Notes under the pieces: generated by a model
Databases searched by the model: none
Seen by the model: only the letters and a program-made list of their open reading frames with translations
Told to the model about the DNA's origin: nothing
Made by a program: the position numbers and the translations under genes
Shown here: one piece after another, positions 48,665 to 57,009 of the stretch
Position numbering within the stretch: position 1 is the first letter of the stretch
How the letters are laid out: the number at the start of each line of letters is the position of its first letter
Assembly: GCF_000497445.1 (NCBI RefSeq)
Contig: NZ_CM002285.1
Location: 4,153,388 to 4,217,387, forward strand
Origin: Streptomyces roseochromogenus subsp. oscitans DS 12.976
GTDB taxonomy: Bacteria > Actinomycetota > Actinomycetes > Streptomycetales > Streptomycetaceae
Direction: 5' to 3'
Length of the DNA: 64,000 nucleotides

Positions 48665-51430
48665 ATGAGACTCCGGCGCGGGATCGCGATCGCCGTCGTC
48701 GCCGGAGGCGGCGCTGTGACCACGCTGCTGGTCGGACTCGTCACGAACGCCGTGTCCAACAAGTCGCGGTGGCCCGGCTGGCTGGGGTGGTTACAGGAGC
48801 ACGCCTGGTTCTCGTTCGTCGTGTTGGGCGTGGCAATGGCTGGGCTGACGGCCCTGCTCGCCGGGCTCTCCGAGACGCGGCCTCCCAGCCCGCCAGGGCG
48901 ACCGGAGGATGGAGCAGGGCCAGGGGCCGCCCAGGTGCTGCGTTCGTTGCCACGCGACACCGCCGCGTTCACCGACCGTGCCGCGGAGCTGGAGCGGCTG
49001 GTGGGCTCGGTGCGGGCCTCACAGGAGCGTGGCGAGGGGGTGCCCGTTCACGTGATCGACGGCATGCCCGGCGTCGGGAAGACCACCTTCGCTGTGCACG
49101 CCGGCCACCTGCTCTCCGAGCGGTTCCCCGACGGACAGCTCTTCGTGAACCTCAACGGGTACACGCCGGGGCGTACTCCGGTACAGGCCAGCGAGGCGCT
49201 CGCCTCGCTTCTCACGGCCGCCGGCGTGCCGACGCAGCAGATTCCCGTCGGTGACGGCGTCGGAGCGGTCACGGAGGCTCGGGCCGCCATGTGGCGGAGC
49301 AGGCTCGCGGGCAAGAAGGCGCTGCTGATTCTCGACAACGCGGCCAGCTACCGACAGTTGGAGCCACTGCTCCCCGGTGGGAGCGGGTGTCTGGTGTTGG
49401 TGACCAGTCGCAAGCGGCTGGTGGCGAACGAGGAGGTGGTCATGTCGGTGGACGCACTGCCGCCGGATCACGCGGTCGAACTCTTCGTACGGCTCAGTGG
49501 GCGGCCGGCCGACGCTCTCGACCGGGATGTGGTGGACGAGTTGGTGCGGCTGTGCGGGTGTCTGCCGCTGGGGGTGTCGCTTCTCGCGGCACGGCTGCGG
49601 CACCATCCGTCCTGGACCGCCGAGGACCTGCGCGGGCGGCTGGTGACGGCACAGGACCGCCTGGGAGAGCTGCGCGCCGGGGAACGCGCCGTCACCGCGA
49701 CGTTCGGTCTCTCCTACCGGGATCTCGCACCGGAACGGCAGCGCTTCTTTCGACAGCTCGGCTTCTTTCCGGGCACCGATCTCGACGCGCACGTCGGTGC
49801 GGCACTTGGTGAGGTCTCGGTCGTGGTGGCTCGTCTGCACCTTGAGGCGCTCTACGACGACCACCTGATCGACGAGCACCCGGGGAGTCGCTACCGGCTG
49901 CACGATCTCTTGCGCGACTACGCTCGCGGTCTCGCCGCTGAGGGAGACAGCATGGACCACGCACAGGCCGTCCAGCGTGTGTGCACCTACTACCTGGCCG
50001 CTCTCGCCGTCGCGAACGAGCACATCGTGCGCAGCGGAGCCGCGGTGCCACCGGCGCCGGACGGTGCCTCGCGGGTGGAGACCCCGGTCCTGGAGTCGCG
50101 GACGGATGCCCTGAGCTGGCTGGAGACCGAGCGGGCCACCATCCTGGCCTGCGTCCGTCGGGCGAACGGCCTTGCCCTGTACGCCCTCGTGGCCCGACTC
50201 GCCGCAGCCATGGCGCCCTTCCTGCGCCAGGCCGGCCCCTGGGACCAGGCCGTCGCGCTCCATCGGACCGCCGCCGAAGCCGCCCGCCATACCGGCGACC
50301 AGCGGGCGCGGGGTGATGCCCTCGCCGAGCTGGGTGTCGTACGCCGTTTCATGGCCGCCTACCCACAGGCGATCGAGGCCCTCAACGACGCCGTGACGGC
50401 GTACGAAGCGGTCGACGATCGGCGTGGCAAGGCCGAGGCACTGAACCAGCTCGGCATCGTCTGGTACCTGACCGCGGACAACGAGGACGCGGCCCGCGCC
50501 CAGACCGAGGCCCTCGCCCTCTATCGAGAGCTGGGGTACCGGCTCGGGCAGGCGAATGCGCTCGCGGATCTCGGCATGACACACCGGCAGATGAGCCGGT
50601 TCGACGCCGCGGTGGAGGCCCAGACCGAGGCCCTGTCGATCTACCGAGAACTCGGTGACCGATACGGAGAGGCGAACTCCCTGCGCGACCTGGGCGTCGT
50701 GCACAGCCTCATGGGCGCGTACGACCTGGCCGCGCGGCATCACCAGGAAGCGTTCGACATCTACCTGGAGCTGGACGACCGTGTGCACCAGGCTTACGCG
50801 CTGAACGAGTTGGGCGTCGTCCGACGGCTGACCGGAGACATCGAGGCAGCGCGGACGGCACACAGCCAGGCCCTGACGCACTTCACCGAGCTCGGTGAAC
50901 GGTTCGGCCGCGCGAACAGCATCCGTCACCTTGGCGTCGTGGAGCGTGTGACCGGGGATGCGGCAGAGGCGATCCGGCTTCTGGAGGAGGCCCTGGGCGC
51001 CTACCGCGAGCTCGGCAGCCGAGGGGGTGAGGCCGCCTCTCTGAGCGAGCTGGGCGTGGCGCGCGGCATCGTCGGTGAGCGCGACGGCGCGATCGAGGCG
51101 TTCCAACGCGGTTTGGAGATCCTGAGGGGCCTGGGCGACCGGTGCGGCGAGGCGGAGGCACTGAGCCACTGGGGGATGCTGCTGCTCACCTCCGATGAAC
51201 CGACAGCCGCCCGTCGGCACTTTGGTCAGGCGCTCACGCTCGCGCGGGACATCCGCTGCCCGCTGGAGGAGGCGAGGGCGCTGGAGGGCATCGGCCGCTG
51301 CGACTGGACGGTTGACGGGCCTGGTCACGGCGTGAGCTCGCTGCGAGCCGCCGTGACCGTGTACCGGCGTTTGGGAGTGAGCGCGGCCGTGGACGACATC
51401 GAACGGTTGCTGGTGTCGCGGTCCGGCTGA
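48665..51430 (+). CDS. Membrane-anchored NB-ARC/TPR STAND ATPase (FxsT-like)
   Basis: The protein has 921 residues. Two hydrophobic segments (about 7-28 and 47-68) anchor the N-terminus. The NB-ARC ATPase follows: GMPGVGKTTF (residues 133-142, Walker A), ALLILDNAASYRQLEPLLPGG (Walker B region), and CLPLGVSLLAARLRHHP (GLPL-like). A winged helix and at least nine tetratricopeptide repeats fill the C-terminal half (ALNELGVVRRLTGDIEAARTAHSQAL and similar). TPR/NB-ARC proteins accompany FxsB-type radical SAM genes, and the next two genes fit that context. It may regulate or localise the RiPP system, or act as an NLR-like sensor. Confidence 0.88.
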   Translation: MRLRRGIAIAVVAGGGAVTTLLVGLVTNAVSNKSRWPGWLGWLQEHAWFSFVVLGVAMAGLTALLAGLSETRPPSPPGRPEDGAGPGAAQVLRSLPRDTAAFTDRAAELERLVGSVRASQERGEGVPVHVIDGMPGVGKTTFAVHAGHLLSERFPDGQLFVNLNGYTPGRTPVQASEALASLLTAAGVPTQQIPVGDGVGAVTEARAAMWRSRLAGKKALLILDNAASYRQLEPLLPGGSGCLVLVTSRKRLVANEEVVMSVDALPPDHAVELFVRLSGRPADALDRDVVDELVRLCGCLPLGVSLLAARLRHHPSWTAEDLRGRLVTAQDRLGELRAGERAVTATFGLSYRDLAPERQRFFRQLGFFPGTDLDAHVGAALGEVSVVVARLHLEALYDDHLIDEHPGSRYRLHDLLRDYARGLAAEGDSMDHAQAVQRVCTYYLAALAVANEHIVRSGAAVPPAPDGASRVETPVLESRTDALSWLETERATILACVRRANGLALYALVARLAAAMAPFLRQAGPWDQAVALHRTAAEAARHTGDQRARGDALAELGVVRRFMAAYPQAIEALNDAVTAYEAVDDRRGKAEALNQLGIVWYLTADNEDAARAQTEALALYRELGYRLGQANALADLGMTHRQMSRFDAAVEAQTEALSIYRELGDRYGEANSLRDLGVVHSLMGAYDLAARHHQEAFDIYLELDDRVHQAYALNELGVVRRLTGDIEAARTAHSQALTHFTELGERFGRANSIRHLGVVERVTGDAAEAIRLLEEALGAYRELGSRGGEAASLSELGVARGIVGERDGAIEAFQRGLEILRGLGDRCGEAEALSHWGMLLLTSDEPTAARRHFGQALTLARDIRCPLEEARALEGIGRCDWTVDGPGHGVSSLRAAVTVYRRLGVSAAVDDIERLLVSRSG

Positions 51431-51557
51431 CGCCGACCATGTGGCCGAATTTCCTGTGCCAGGTGGGTGGTTGAGGATGCTACGTTTCCGGCTAATCTGT
51501 CGCTTCACCCCCGTCGCACCGTGCCACCTCCGGCACGTACCTCACGAGGAGCGTTGG

Positions 51558-51761
51558 ATGCCGTCACCCACGTCCGTCACCGAGCCACGCACCATCACGC
51601 CCGTCGGCCCGGCGTCCGCGGAGCCGACGGCGGCCGGCACCGCCGTCCTGGACCGCGTGACCGCCCGCGTCCGGCAGCGGCTGGAGGCCGAGGAGGGCGC
51701 GACGGGCCGGGTCGGTGACGGTGCCCACGCGGCCTCGCTCATCTGGCCCTGGCCGCTGTGA
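51558..51761 (+). CDS. Candidate RiPP precursor peptide ending WPWPL (67 aa)
   Basis: ATG 51558 follows CACGAGGAGCGTTGG. The 67-residue peptide starts MPSPTSVTEPRTITPVG, has a helical leader-like middle (VLDRVTARVRQRLEAEEGATG) and ends SLIWPWPL. It sits 13 bp before the radical SAM gene. Size, leader/core layout and position are those of an FxsA-type precursor, but the C-terminus lacks the family's F-x-S-x-x ending. Trp63 and Trp65 are candidate cross-link residues. The functional call is inference. Confidence 0.6.
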   Translation: MPSPTSVTEPRTITPVGPASAEPTAAGTAVLDRVTARVRQRLEAEEGATGRVGDGAHAASLIWPWPL

Positions 51762-51774
51762 GCACGTCCGCTCG

Positions 51775-52935
51775 ATGACAGAACCCGAAGGCCCCGTTCC
51801 TTTCCGGACGTTCATCCTCAAGGTCGCCAACCGCTGCAACATCGACTGCGACTACTGCTTCGTCTTCAACTCCAGGGACCAGGCGGCGCGGCGCCTGCCC
51901 GCCCGAATGGACCTCGCTGTGGCCCGGGCTGCGGCCCGGCGGATAGGTGAGCACGCCTCCGCACACCGCCTTCGGGCCATCCACGTCGTCCTGCATGGCG
52001 GGGAGCCGCTTCTCGTCGGCGTCGGGCACATGGCCGGTCTGTTCCAGGCCGTCCGGGACAGCGTGCCGGCCGGGACCCGGGTCCTTTTCGAGCTCCAGAC
52101 CAACGGGACTCTTCTGTCCGATGCGTGGCTGGACCTCTTCGAACGGTACGAGGTTGCGGTCGGCGTCAGCCTCGACGGGCCGCCGCTTGCCAATGACCGG
52201 CACCGGCTGACGCACGCCGGGCGGTCGAGCGCCGCCTCCGCCGTGCGCGGCATCGAACTCCTGCGGTCGCGGCCACACCTGTTCGCGGGGCTGCTCGCCG
52301 TCGTGGACCTGGCCAACGACCCCGTGGAGGTCCACGACTACCTGGCGGCGTTCGAACCGCCGGTGATCGACTTCGGCCTGCCGCACGCGACCCACGACGA
52401 CCCGCCGCACCGCTCCGACCCGAGCGTGCCCGAGTACGGGCTGTGGATGAGCAGGGTGTACGACGCCTGGCTCGACCGGCCCGAGTACCGGCACAGCGTC
52501 CGGATGCTGGAGGACATCGTGGCCCTCAGCTCTGGCGTGCGCGGCTCGGTGGAGACGCTCGGCCTGGCCCCGCCGACAAGCGTCGTGATCGAGTCCGACG
52601 GCTCCATCGAGGCCGTGGACACCCTGCGGTCGGTCGAGGAGGGTGCCACCTGGCTCGGGCTCGACGTCCTCCGCCACTCCTTCGACGAAGCTCTGTCCCA
52701 TCCAAAGCTGCTGCACCGGCAACACGGCAAGGAAGCGCTCGCCGAGCAGTGCCGCGCCTGCCCACTTGTGGACGTGTGCGGCGGTGGCTACCTCCCACAC
52801 CGCTTCAGCGAAGCCCAGGGCTACCAGAATCCGTCTGTCTACTGCGCGGACCTGGAGTACCTCATCCGACACGTCCAGGGCTCCCTGCGGCAGCACGGCT
52901 GGAACCCGTATGCGCAGGCCGCCTCGTCGCCGTAG
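51775..52935 (+). CDS. Radical SAM/SPASM peptide-modifying enzyme, FxsB-like
   Basis: The protein has 386 residues. It begins PVPFRTFILKVANRCNIDCDYCFVFN with the CxxxCxxC radical SAM cluster (Cys21, Cys25, Cys28). VVLHGGEPLLVG is the GGE motif binding SAM. The C-terminal SPASM-like Cys set is LAEQCRACPLVDVCGGGYLPHRF...VYCADLEYLI. The order PFR-x-x-x-LKV-x-x-RCN, together with the AEHARAHRLR-type helix and LHGGEPLL, places it with FxsB. FxsB enzymes install aryl-to-Cbeta cross-links in precursor peptides. The inactivated metallohydrolase extension of long FxsB forms is absent. Confidence 0.87.
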   Translation: MTEPEGPVPFRTFILKVANRCNIDCDYCFVFNSRDQAARRLPARMDLAVARAAARRIGEHASAHRLRAIHVVLHGGEPLLVGVGHMAGLFQAVRDSVPAGTRVLFELQTNGTLLSDAWLDLFERYEVAVGVSLDGPPLANDRHRLTHAGRSSAASAVRGIELLRSRPHLFAGLLAVVDLANDPVEVHDYLAAFEPPVIDFGLPHATHDDPPHRSDPSVPEYGLWMSRVYDAWLDRPEYRHSVRMLEDIVALSSGVRGSVETLGLAPPTSVVIESDGSIEAVDTLRSVEEGATWLGLDVLRHSFDEALSHPKLLHRQHGKEALAEQCRACPLVDVCGGGYLPHRFSEAQGYQNPSVYCADLEYLIRHVQGSLRQHGWNPYAQAASSP

Positions 52936-53027
52936 ACGCGTGTGCCGTACCGCCAGGAGGGGATCACGCGTTGGAACGAACGAGTGCAGCAGCGACCGAA
53001 GCAATCGAGGAAGGACAGGAGGCGCCG

Positions 53028-53507
53028 ATGACCGTGACGATCCGTCCCGCGGAGAAGCGGGACGTCCCGGCCGTGGCCGAACTGATCGAGGAGATCGAGC
53101 GGTTCTACGGGGCGACCGACACAGATATCCAGCCGATCGAGGAGCGCCGCCTCCAGGTGGAAGAAGCCCTCTTCGGCGTGCCACCGCTGGCTTCCGCCCT
53201 GCTCGTCGAGGACGAGACCGGGGACATTTTGGGCCTCGCCGCCTATTCCTTCCTCTGGCCGGCCGCCGGTTCCTCGCACTCCCTGTTCCTGAAGGAGCTC
53301 TACGTCCGCGACACCCTGCGTCGGCAGGGCATCGGTGCTCGCCTCATGGACGAACTCCGCGCCTTGGCCGCCGCGCGCCCCGGGTGCAGCCGGGTGGAAT
53401 GGATGGCTGACCGCGACAACCCAGGCGCACGGGCCTTCTACGAGTCGCGCGGGTTCACCGAGTCCGAAGGGAAGATCGTCTACCGGGTCGACTCCGGCAC
53501 GGCGTGA
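53028..53507 (+). CDS. GNAT family N-acetyltransferase
   Basis: The protein has 159 residues; AGGAGG precedes ATG 53028 by 6 nt. MTVTIRPAEKRDVPAVAELIEE opens the GNAT fold, LKELYVRDTLRRQGIGARLMDEL is the acetyl-CoA loop (R-R-Q-G-I-G), and NPGARAFYESRGFTESEGKIVYR the last motif. It lies 92 bp after the radical SAM gene on the same strand, so it could acetylate the peptide product or provide self-resistance; both are inference. Confidence 0.87.
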   Translation: MTVTIRPAEKRDVPAVAELIEEIERFYGATDTDIQPIEERRLQVEEALFGVPPLASALLVEDETGDILGLAAYSFLWPAAGSSHSLFLKELYVRDTLRRQGIGARLMDELRALAAARPGCSRVEWMADRDNPGARAFYESRGFTESEGKIVYRVDSGTA

Positions 53508-53523
53508 GGGTGGTACGAGGCCA

Positions 53524-53871
53524 GTGGAAGTAGAGCGCTGCGACGAGTGCGGCGGCAAGATAGTCATCGGGCTCGGATGCGAGTGTCCGCCGGGCTCGTC
53601 GGCGTCGGCGCCCCCGCGTTCGGTAGGCACGTTCGTGAAGAGGAGGTGGCGTACTCACCCGGATGACACGATCCTGATCTCCCCGACGCAGTGCGCGCAC
53701 AGGCCCGGCTGGTGCGACCACATGACCGAGGACGATGTACGACCCCCGCGGTGGGGGTGGATCCCGAATCCTCCACCTGGGCTCTGGGAGCGGTTGAGCA
53801 GTGCTTCTCCGGCGACCGCCACCGCGGGCAATCCGAGGCGACGGGCTGTGCGGCGGTGCACCGACTGTTAG
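53524..53871 (+). CDS. Small Cys-rich hypothetical protein
   Basis: GTG 53524 (VEVERCDECGGKIVIGLGCECPPG) opens a 115-residue frame 16 bp after the GNAT stop, with ACGAGG upstream. The C-x2-C and C-x-C pattern at the start and a C-x-x-C at the end (RRCTDC) suggest a zinc-ribbon-like fold. QCAHRPGWCDHM in the middle adds more candidate ligands. The family is unknown to me. It shares the strand and spacing of the RiPP operon. Confidence 0.5.
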   Translation: MEVERCDECGGKIVIGLGCECPPGSSASAPPRSVGTFVKRRWRTHPDDTILISPTQCAHRPGWCDHMTEDDVRPPRWGWIPNPPPGLWERLSSASPATATAGNPRRRAVRRCTDC

Positions 53872-53974
53872 GCGAACCTCGCGCAGGGCTGACCACCGTG
53901 CTCCGACGCCGCGCTGTTCTCGTTTCGGTGGGCGCGGCCGCACCTGCCAACGGCCACGCCCGCCTGCGTCGGGA

Positions 53975-55198
53975 TCAGTAGGCGATGACGAGCCGCACGG
54001 AGGGCCGGTCGATCACGGCTCCGTCGGCGAGGTCGCTGTCCGGTGTGTCCGCGGGGTAGGCCGTTACCAGGGGTTCGGCGGTTCGGGCCGGGCTCCAGGC
54101 GCGGATCTGCGCGCAGATCCGCTCGGCGAGATCGGCGCCGGCGGGGCCGTAGCCGACGGCTCCGAGCCGGAACCGGGGTTCTGCCCCCGGGTCTTCGGCG
54201 GTCCGCTCCAGAGTGAGGTATGCGATGGAGTCCCCCTCGACGAGGGCGGGGCTCAGCGCGGGTGAGGCGGGCCGGTGGAGGCCGGCCTCCACCGCTGCGG
54301 GCTTCGCGGTGATGCGGCAGGTCACTCGCTCGGTGGCGCTCAACCGCAGCCAGACGCCGTCGAACGACTCGACGGGGCCGACCGTCACATCGGTCCAGAC
54401 GACCGACTTCGGTCGGGTGAGCGCGTCGCGAAGAAGTTCCGGGGCGATGGACTGGTCCTCGTCCCAGTAGAGCCTGACGAGCCGGTCGTCGTCGATGTAA
54501 TCGTTCCGCTCTCCGTCCTGGCCGATCACCGGGAGGAAGCCGCACATCTTGACGGAGTCGGACCGCATCCGCCCCTCCTCGCGTTGGAAGGCCACGGCCC
54601 TGGAGAGCCCGCGCCATCGCAGCGGGACCACGAGGCGTCCGCCGACGGCGAGCTGGTCCCACCAGGCGCCGGGGAGGTCCCACATGCCAACCGTGGCGAT
54701 CATTCGGTCGTACGGGCTGAACTCCGGGGCGCCGAGGGCGCCGTCCCTCGTGACGACGCGAACGTCTTCGTATCCGTTCGCGTCCAGCGTCCGGCGGGCG
54801 TAGGCGGTCACGTCGGGGTCGATGTCGCATGTGGTGACCTGTCCGGACTTCCCGGTGAGGTGCTTGAGCAGGGCGGCGTTGTAGCCGGTGCCGGCCCCGA
54901 TCTCGAAGACGTTGTCGCCTTCGCGGACAGCGAGCTGGACCAGCATGAAGTGCACGATGTCGGGCTGGGAGGCGCAGCTCAGCGGGAGTGCGTCCTCGTC
55001 GGGGTTCTCCTTGATCGTCACGCTCTTGTTGGCGTACGCCTCCTCGATGGGTGCGTCGGGGAGGAAGGCGTGGCGGGGTACGGTCCGCATGGTGCTTTCG
55101 ACGTGTGCGTCGCGGAGGCCGGAGAGGTCCTCTTTCAGGATGGCGTCGACCAGGCGGTTGCGCAGGTCCTCGGGGGAGGCGCCAGTGGTGGTGTTCAT
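53975..55198 (-). CDS. PIMT-like O-methyltransferase of FxLD lanthipeptide system
   Basis: The protein has 407 residues. VFEIGAGTGYNAALLKHL is the SAM-binding motif I, with CDIDPDVTAYARR and VTRDGALG following, as in protein-L-isoaspartate methyltransferases. The N-terminal MRTVPRHAFLPDAPIEEAYANKSV is the PIMT start. A C-terminal extension of about 150 residues (SVVWTDVTVGPVESFDGVWLRLS...) is typical of the methyltransferases that accompany FxLD-leader lanthipeptides. The enzyme probably methylates an Asp side chain in the modified peptide, leading to succinimide or isoaspartate. It is the last gene of the lanthipeptide operon. Confidence 0.86.
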   Translation of the reverse strand: MNTTTGASPEDLRNRLVDAILKEDLSGLRDAHVESTMRTVPRHAFLPDAPIEEAYANKSVTIKENPDEDALPLSCASQPDIVHFMLVQLAVREGDNVFEIGAGTGYNAALLKHLTGKSGQVTTCDIDPDVTAYARRTLDANGYEDVRVVTRDGALGAPEFSPYDRMIATVGMWDLPGAWWDQLAVGGRLVVPLRWRGLSRAVAFQREEGRMRSDSVKMCGFLPVIGQDGERNDYIDDDRLVRLYWDEDQSIAPELLRDALTRPKSVVWTDVTVGPVESFDGVWLRLSATERVTCRITAKPAAVEAGLHRPASPALSPALVEGDSIAYLTLERTAEDPGAEPRFRLGAVGYGPAGADLAERICAQIRAWSPARTAEPLVTAYPADTPDSDLADGAVIDRPSVRLVIAY

Positions 55199-55285
55199 CG
55201 CGTCCTTTCGGAAGGTGCCCGGCTGTGCGTACGACAGGGGTAGATCGTTCTCATTTGTTCTGGTGTGCGGATGCGGTTCGCGGCG

Positions 55286-56461
55286 TCACCCTGTCAGGAG
55301 CAGGCAGCGGTCCCAGGGGGCGGTGATCGCCGTGTTGACGGGGTCGGTGAGACGGACCAGGTGGATGCCTGCCGTGCCGTCCATCAGGCCGGCGCCGTCC
55401 GGTAGTCCGTGGTGGTCCAGGTGCTTGTTGAGCCGGACGTTCAGGCGGCGTAGATGCGACGCGAGTTCGTCGTCGAGGGCGTCGGCAGCGGCACGGGAGA
55501 CGGTCTGTATGAGCCCCGCCCAGCCGTGGCAAAGGGATGCGTCGGTGAGCTGGGCGAGCTGTTGGTCGTCGGCCAGGCATCCGGCCAGGGCCTGCTCGGC
55601 TTGGCGTTGCCGGTCACGGTCGCCGAGGGCAATGCCGGCGAGTTGCTGGGCGCGGGCGATGCCGGGGGTGCCGTAGCACCAGGACGGGCGTCTCGGTCCT
55701 GGGCGCTGGAGTTCGCCGCGTCGGTGTTCGGCTCGGGTGATCAGGTCCGGCCACCAGGCGCGCGAGCCGGTGCCGTTGCGCCACCGGTCGAGCCAGTCGC
55801 AGATCTGGGTGATGGCTTGCGTCTGTCCGGGCACCGTCTTGCCGTGTCGCAGGGCCGTGGCCAGCAGCGCCAGCGGTCCGGTGATGCCGTGGGCGAGGCC
55901 GAAGTTGCCGTGTCCGCCGGGCCATCGCGGCGTCGGTCGCAGATCGGGGCTGTCTCCCGTCCACCAGCCGGGCAGACGTTGCGCTTCGAAGGTGATCGGT
56001 TCCGTCAGCCGCACCAGATAGGCGAGGACGTCCTGAAGTTCCGTCTTGTGGCCACGGTGCAGGTGGTACACGCCCAGCCCGGTCAGTCCGCTGATGAGGT
56101 CGAACTCGCCCAGGGTGGGCAACGCGCCGCGATCGATGCGGGCATATGCACGCTTGAGTCGTTGGCGTGTGACGTCGGCGATGTGTGTGTCCAGGGTCGC
56201 CAGGGCGCGAGTAGCGGTGTTCGTGTGCGTGAAGCTGAGGACGTACGCGACGGCCGGGGCACCCTCGTACAGACCGCATGCTTCGGCGGCGGCCTGGATC
56301 GGGCCCTTGAGCATGGCGGCGGCCCACGGCCGGAGCGCGTCCCGGTCGTCTTCACCGGTGTGCGCCCTGACTGCGTGCAGCAGCGCGACTCCCGCCGCGC
56401 CGGAGTGCAGCGACTGCCCCCAGCCGGGCCCGGTGGGTGTGGGTGGCGCGTCGTAGTTCAT
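55286..56461 (-). CDS. Lanthionine synthetase C-like cyclase (LanC)
   Basis: The protein has 391 residues. LAHGITGPLALL holds the catalytic His (H191), SWCYGTPGIARA the zinc Cys262, and LCHGWAGL Cys311 and His312, completing the Cys-Cys-His zinc site. LGVYHLHRG is another LanC block. The enzyme adds Cys thiols to dehydroalanine/dehydrobutyrine to form (methyl)lanthionine rings. ATG 56461 overlaps the stop of the LanB distal frame (ATGA), so translation of LanC depends on ribosomes crossing that segment. Confidence 0.9.
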   Translation of the reverse strand: MNYDAPPTPTGPGWGQSLHSGAAGVALLHAVRAHTGEDDRDALRPWAAAMLKGPIQAAAEACGLYEGAPAVAYVLSFTHTNTATRALATLDTHIADVTRQRLKRAYARIDRGALPTLGEFDLISGLTGLGVYHLHRGHKTELQDVLAYLVRLTEPITFEAQRLPGWWTGDSPDLRPTPRWPGGHGNFGLAHGITGPLALLATALRHGKTVPGQTQAITQICDWLDRWRNGTGSRAWWPDLITRAEHRRGELQRPGPRRPSWCYGTPGIARAQQLAGIALGDRDRQRQAEQALAGCLADDQQLAQLTDASLCHGWAGLIQTVSRAAADALDDELASHLRRLNVRLNKHLDHHGLPDGAGLMDGTAGIHLVRLTDPVNTAITAPWDRCLLLTG

Positions 56462-56991
56462 CAGCGGCTCTCCCCCGGCCAGGCGGCCCATGCGACGGCG
56501 GACTGACGGGCAAGGCGGCGGCAGATCCTCTCGTCCTCCCGGTCCAGGCCACGCAGGCGGTTGTCGTGCATGTGCAGCAAGGATTCCAGGACGGAGTCGA
56601 GGTCCATGCTCTCGGCGAGGCCCTCGCGATACAGCGCCAGGGCCACGGCGCGACGGTGCCACGCTTGGGCGAGCTCTTCGCCCCAGCCCCGGGCACGAGG
56701 CGTAGCGCGGCGAACGAGTTCGATGGCCTGGTCGCTGATGCCTCGCTCGACGCGAGCCGGAGCTGCGGGGCGGTTCGCCAGCCACCGCATTCCCTCGTCG
56801 GGGCCGAGTAAGCCGCAGGCGATGTCCACCATGCCGACCGCGGCCAGCGCGCGTCCGTCGACGCCGTCGACTCCGGGGCCCTGCAGGGCAGCGAGGGCGT
56901 AGGCCGAGTCGGCCGTGAACACCGCCTCAGCACAGCGTAGGGCGGCGCCTGGGCCGTAGCGGCCGATCTCCGGGGTGTATGTGTCGAACAC
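56461..56991 (-). CDS. Distal half of LanB elimination domain, separated by in-frame TAG
   Basis: The product would have 176 residues starting at GTG 56991 (VFDTYTPEIGRYGPGAALRCAEAVFTADS). These are the diagnostic residues of the C-terminal (thiopeptide-type) elimination domain, which normally continue the sequence ...GRLVAQLPGTPEWWFVRYRTP. This frame is in the same phase as the LanB gene and separated from it only by TAG at 57012-57010 and six codons (GLSSRL). It could be made by re-initiation or readthrough. A complete LanB would run 59511-56461 (1,016 codons). Confidence 0.8.
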   Translation of the reverse strand: MFDTYTPEIGRYGPGAALRCAEAVFTADSAYALAALQGPGVDGVDGRALAAVGMVDIACGLLGPDEGMRWLANRPAAPARVERGISDQAIELVRRATPRARGWGEELAQAWHRRAVALALYREGLAESMDLDSVLESLLHMHDNRLRGLDREDERICRRLARQSAVAWAAWPGESR

Positions 56992-57009
56992 GAGCCTGCT
57001 GCTGAGCCC

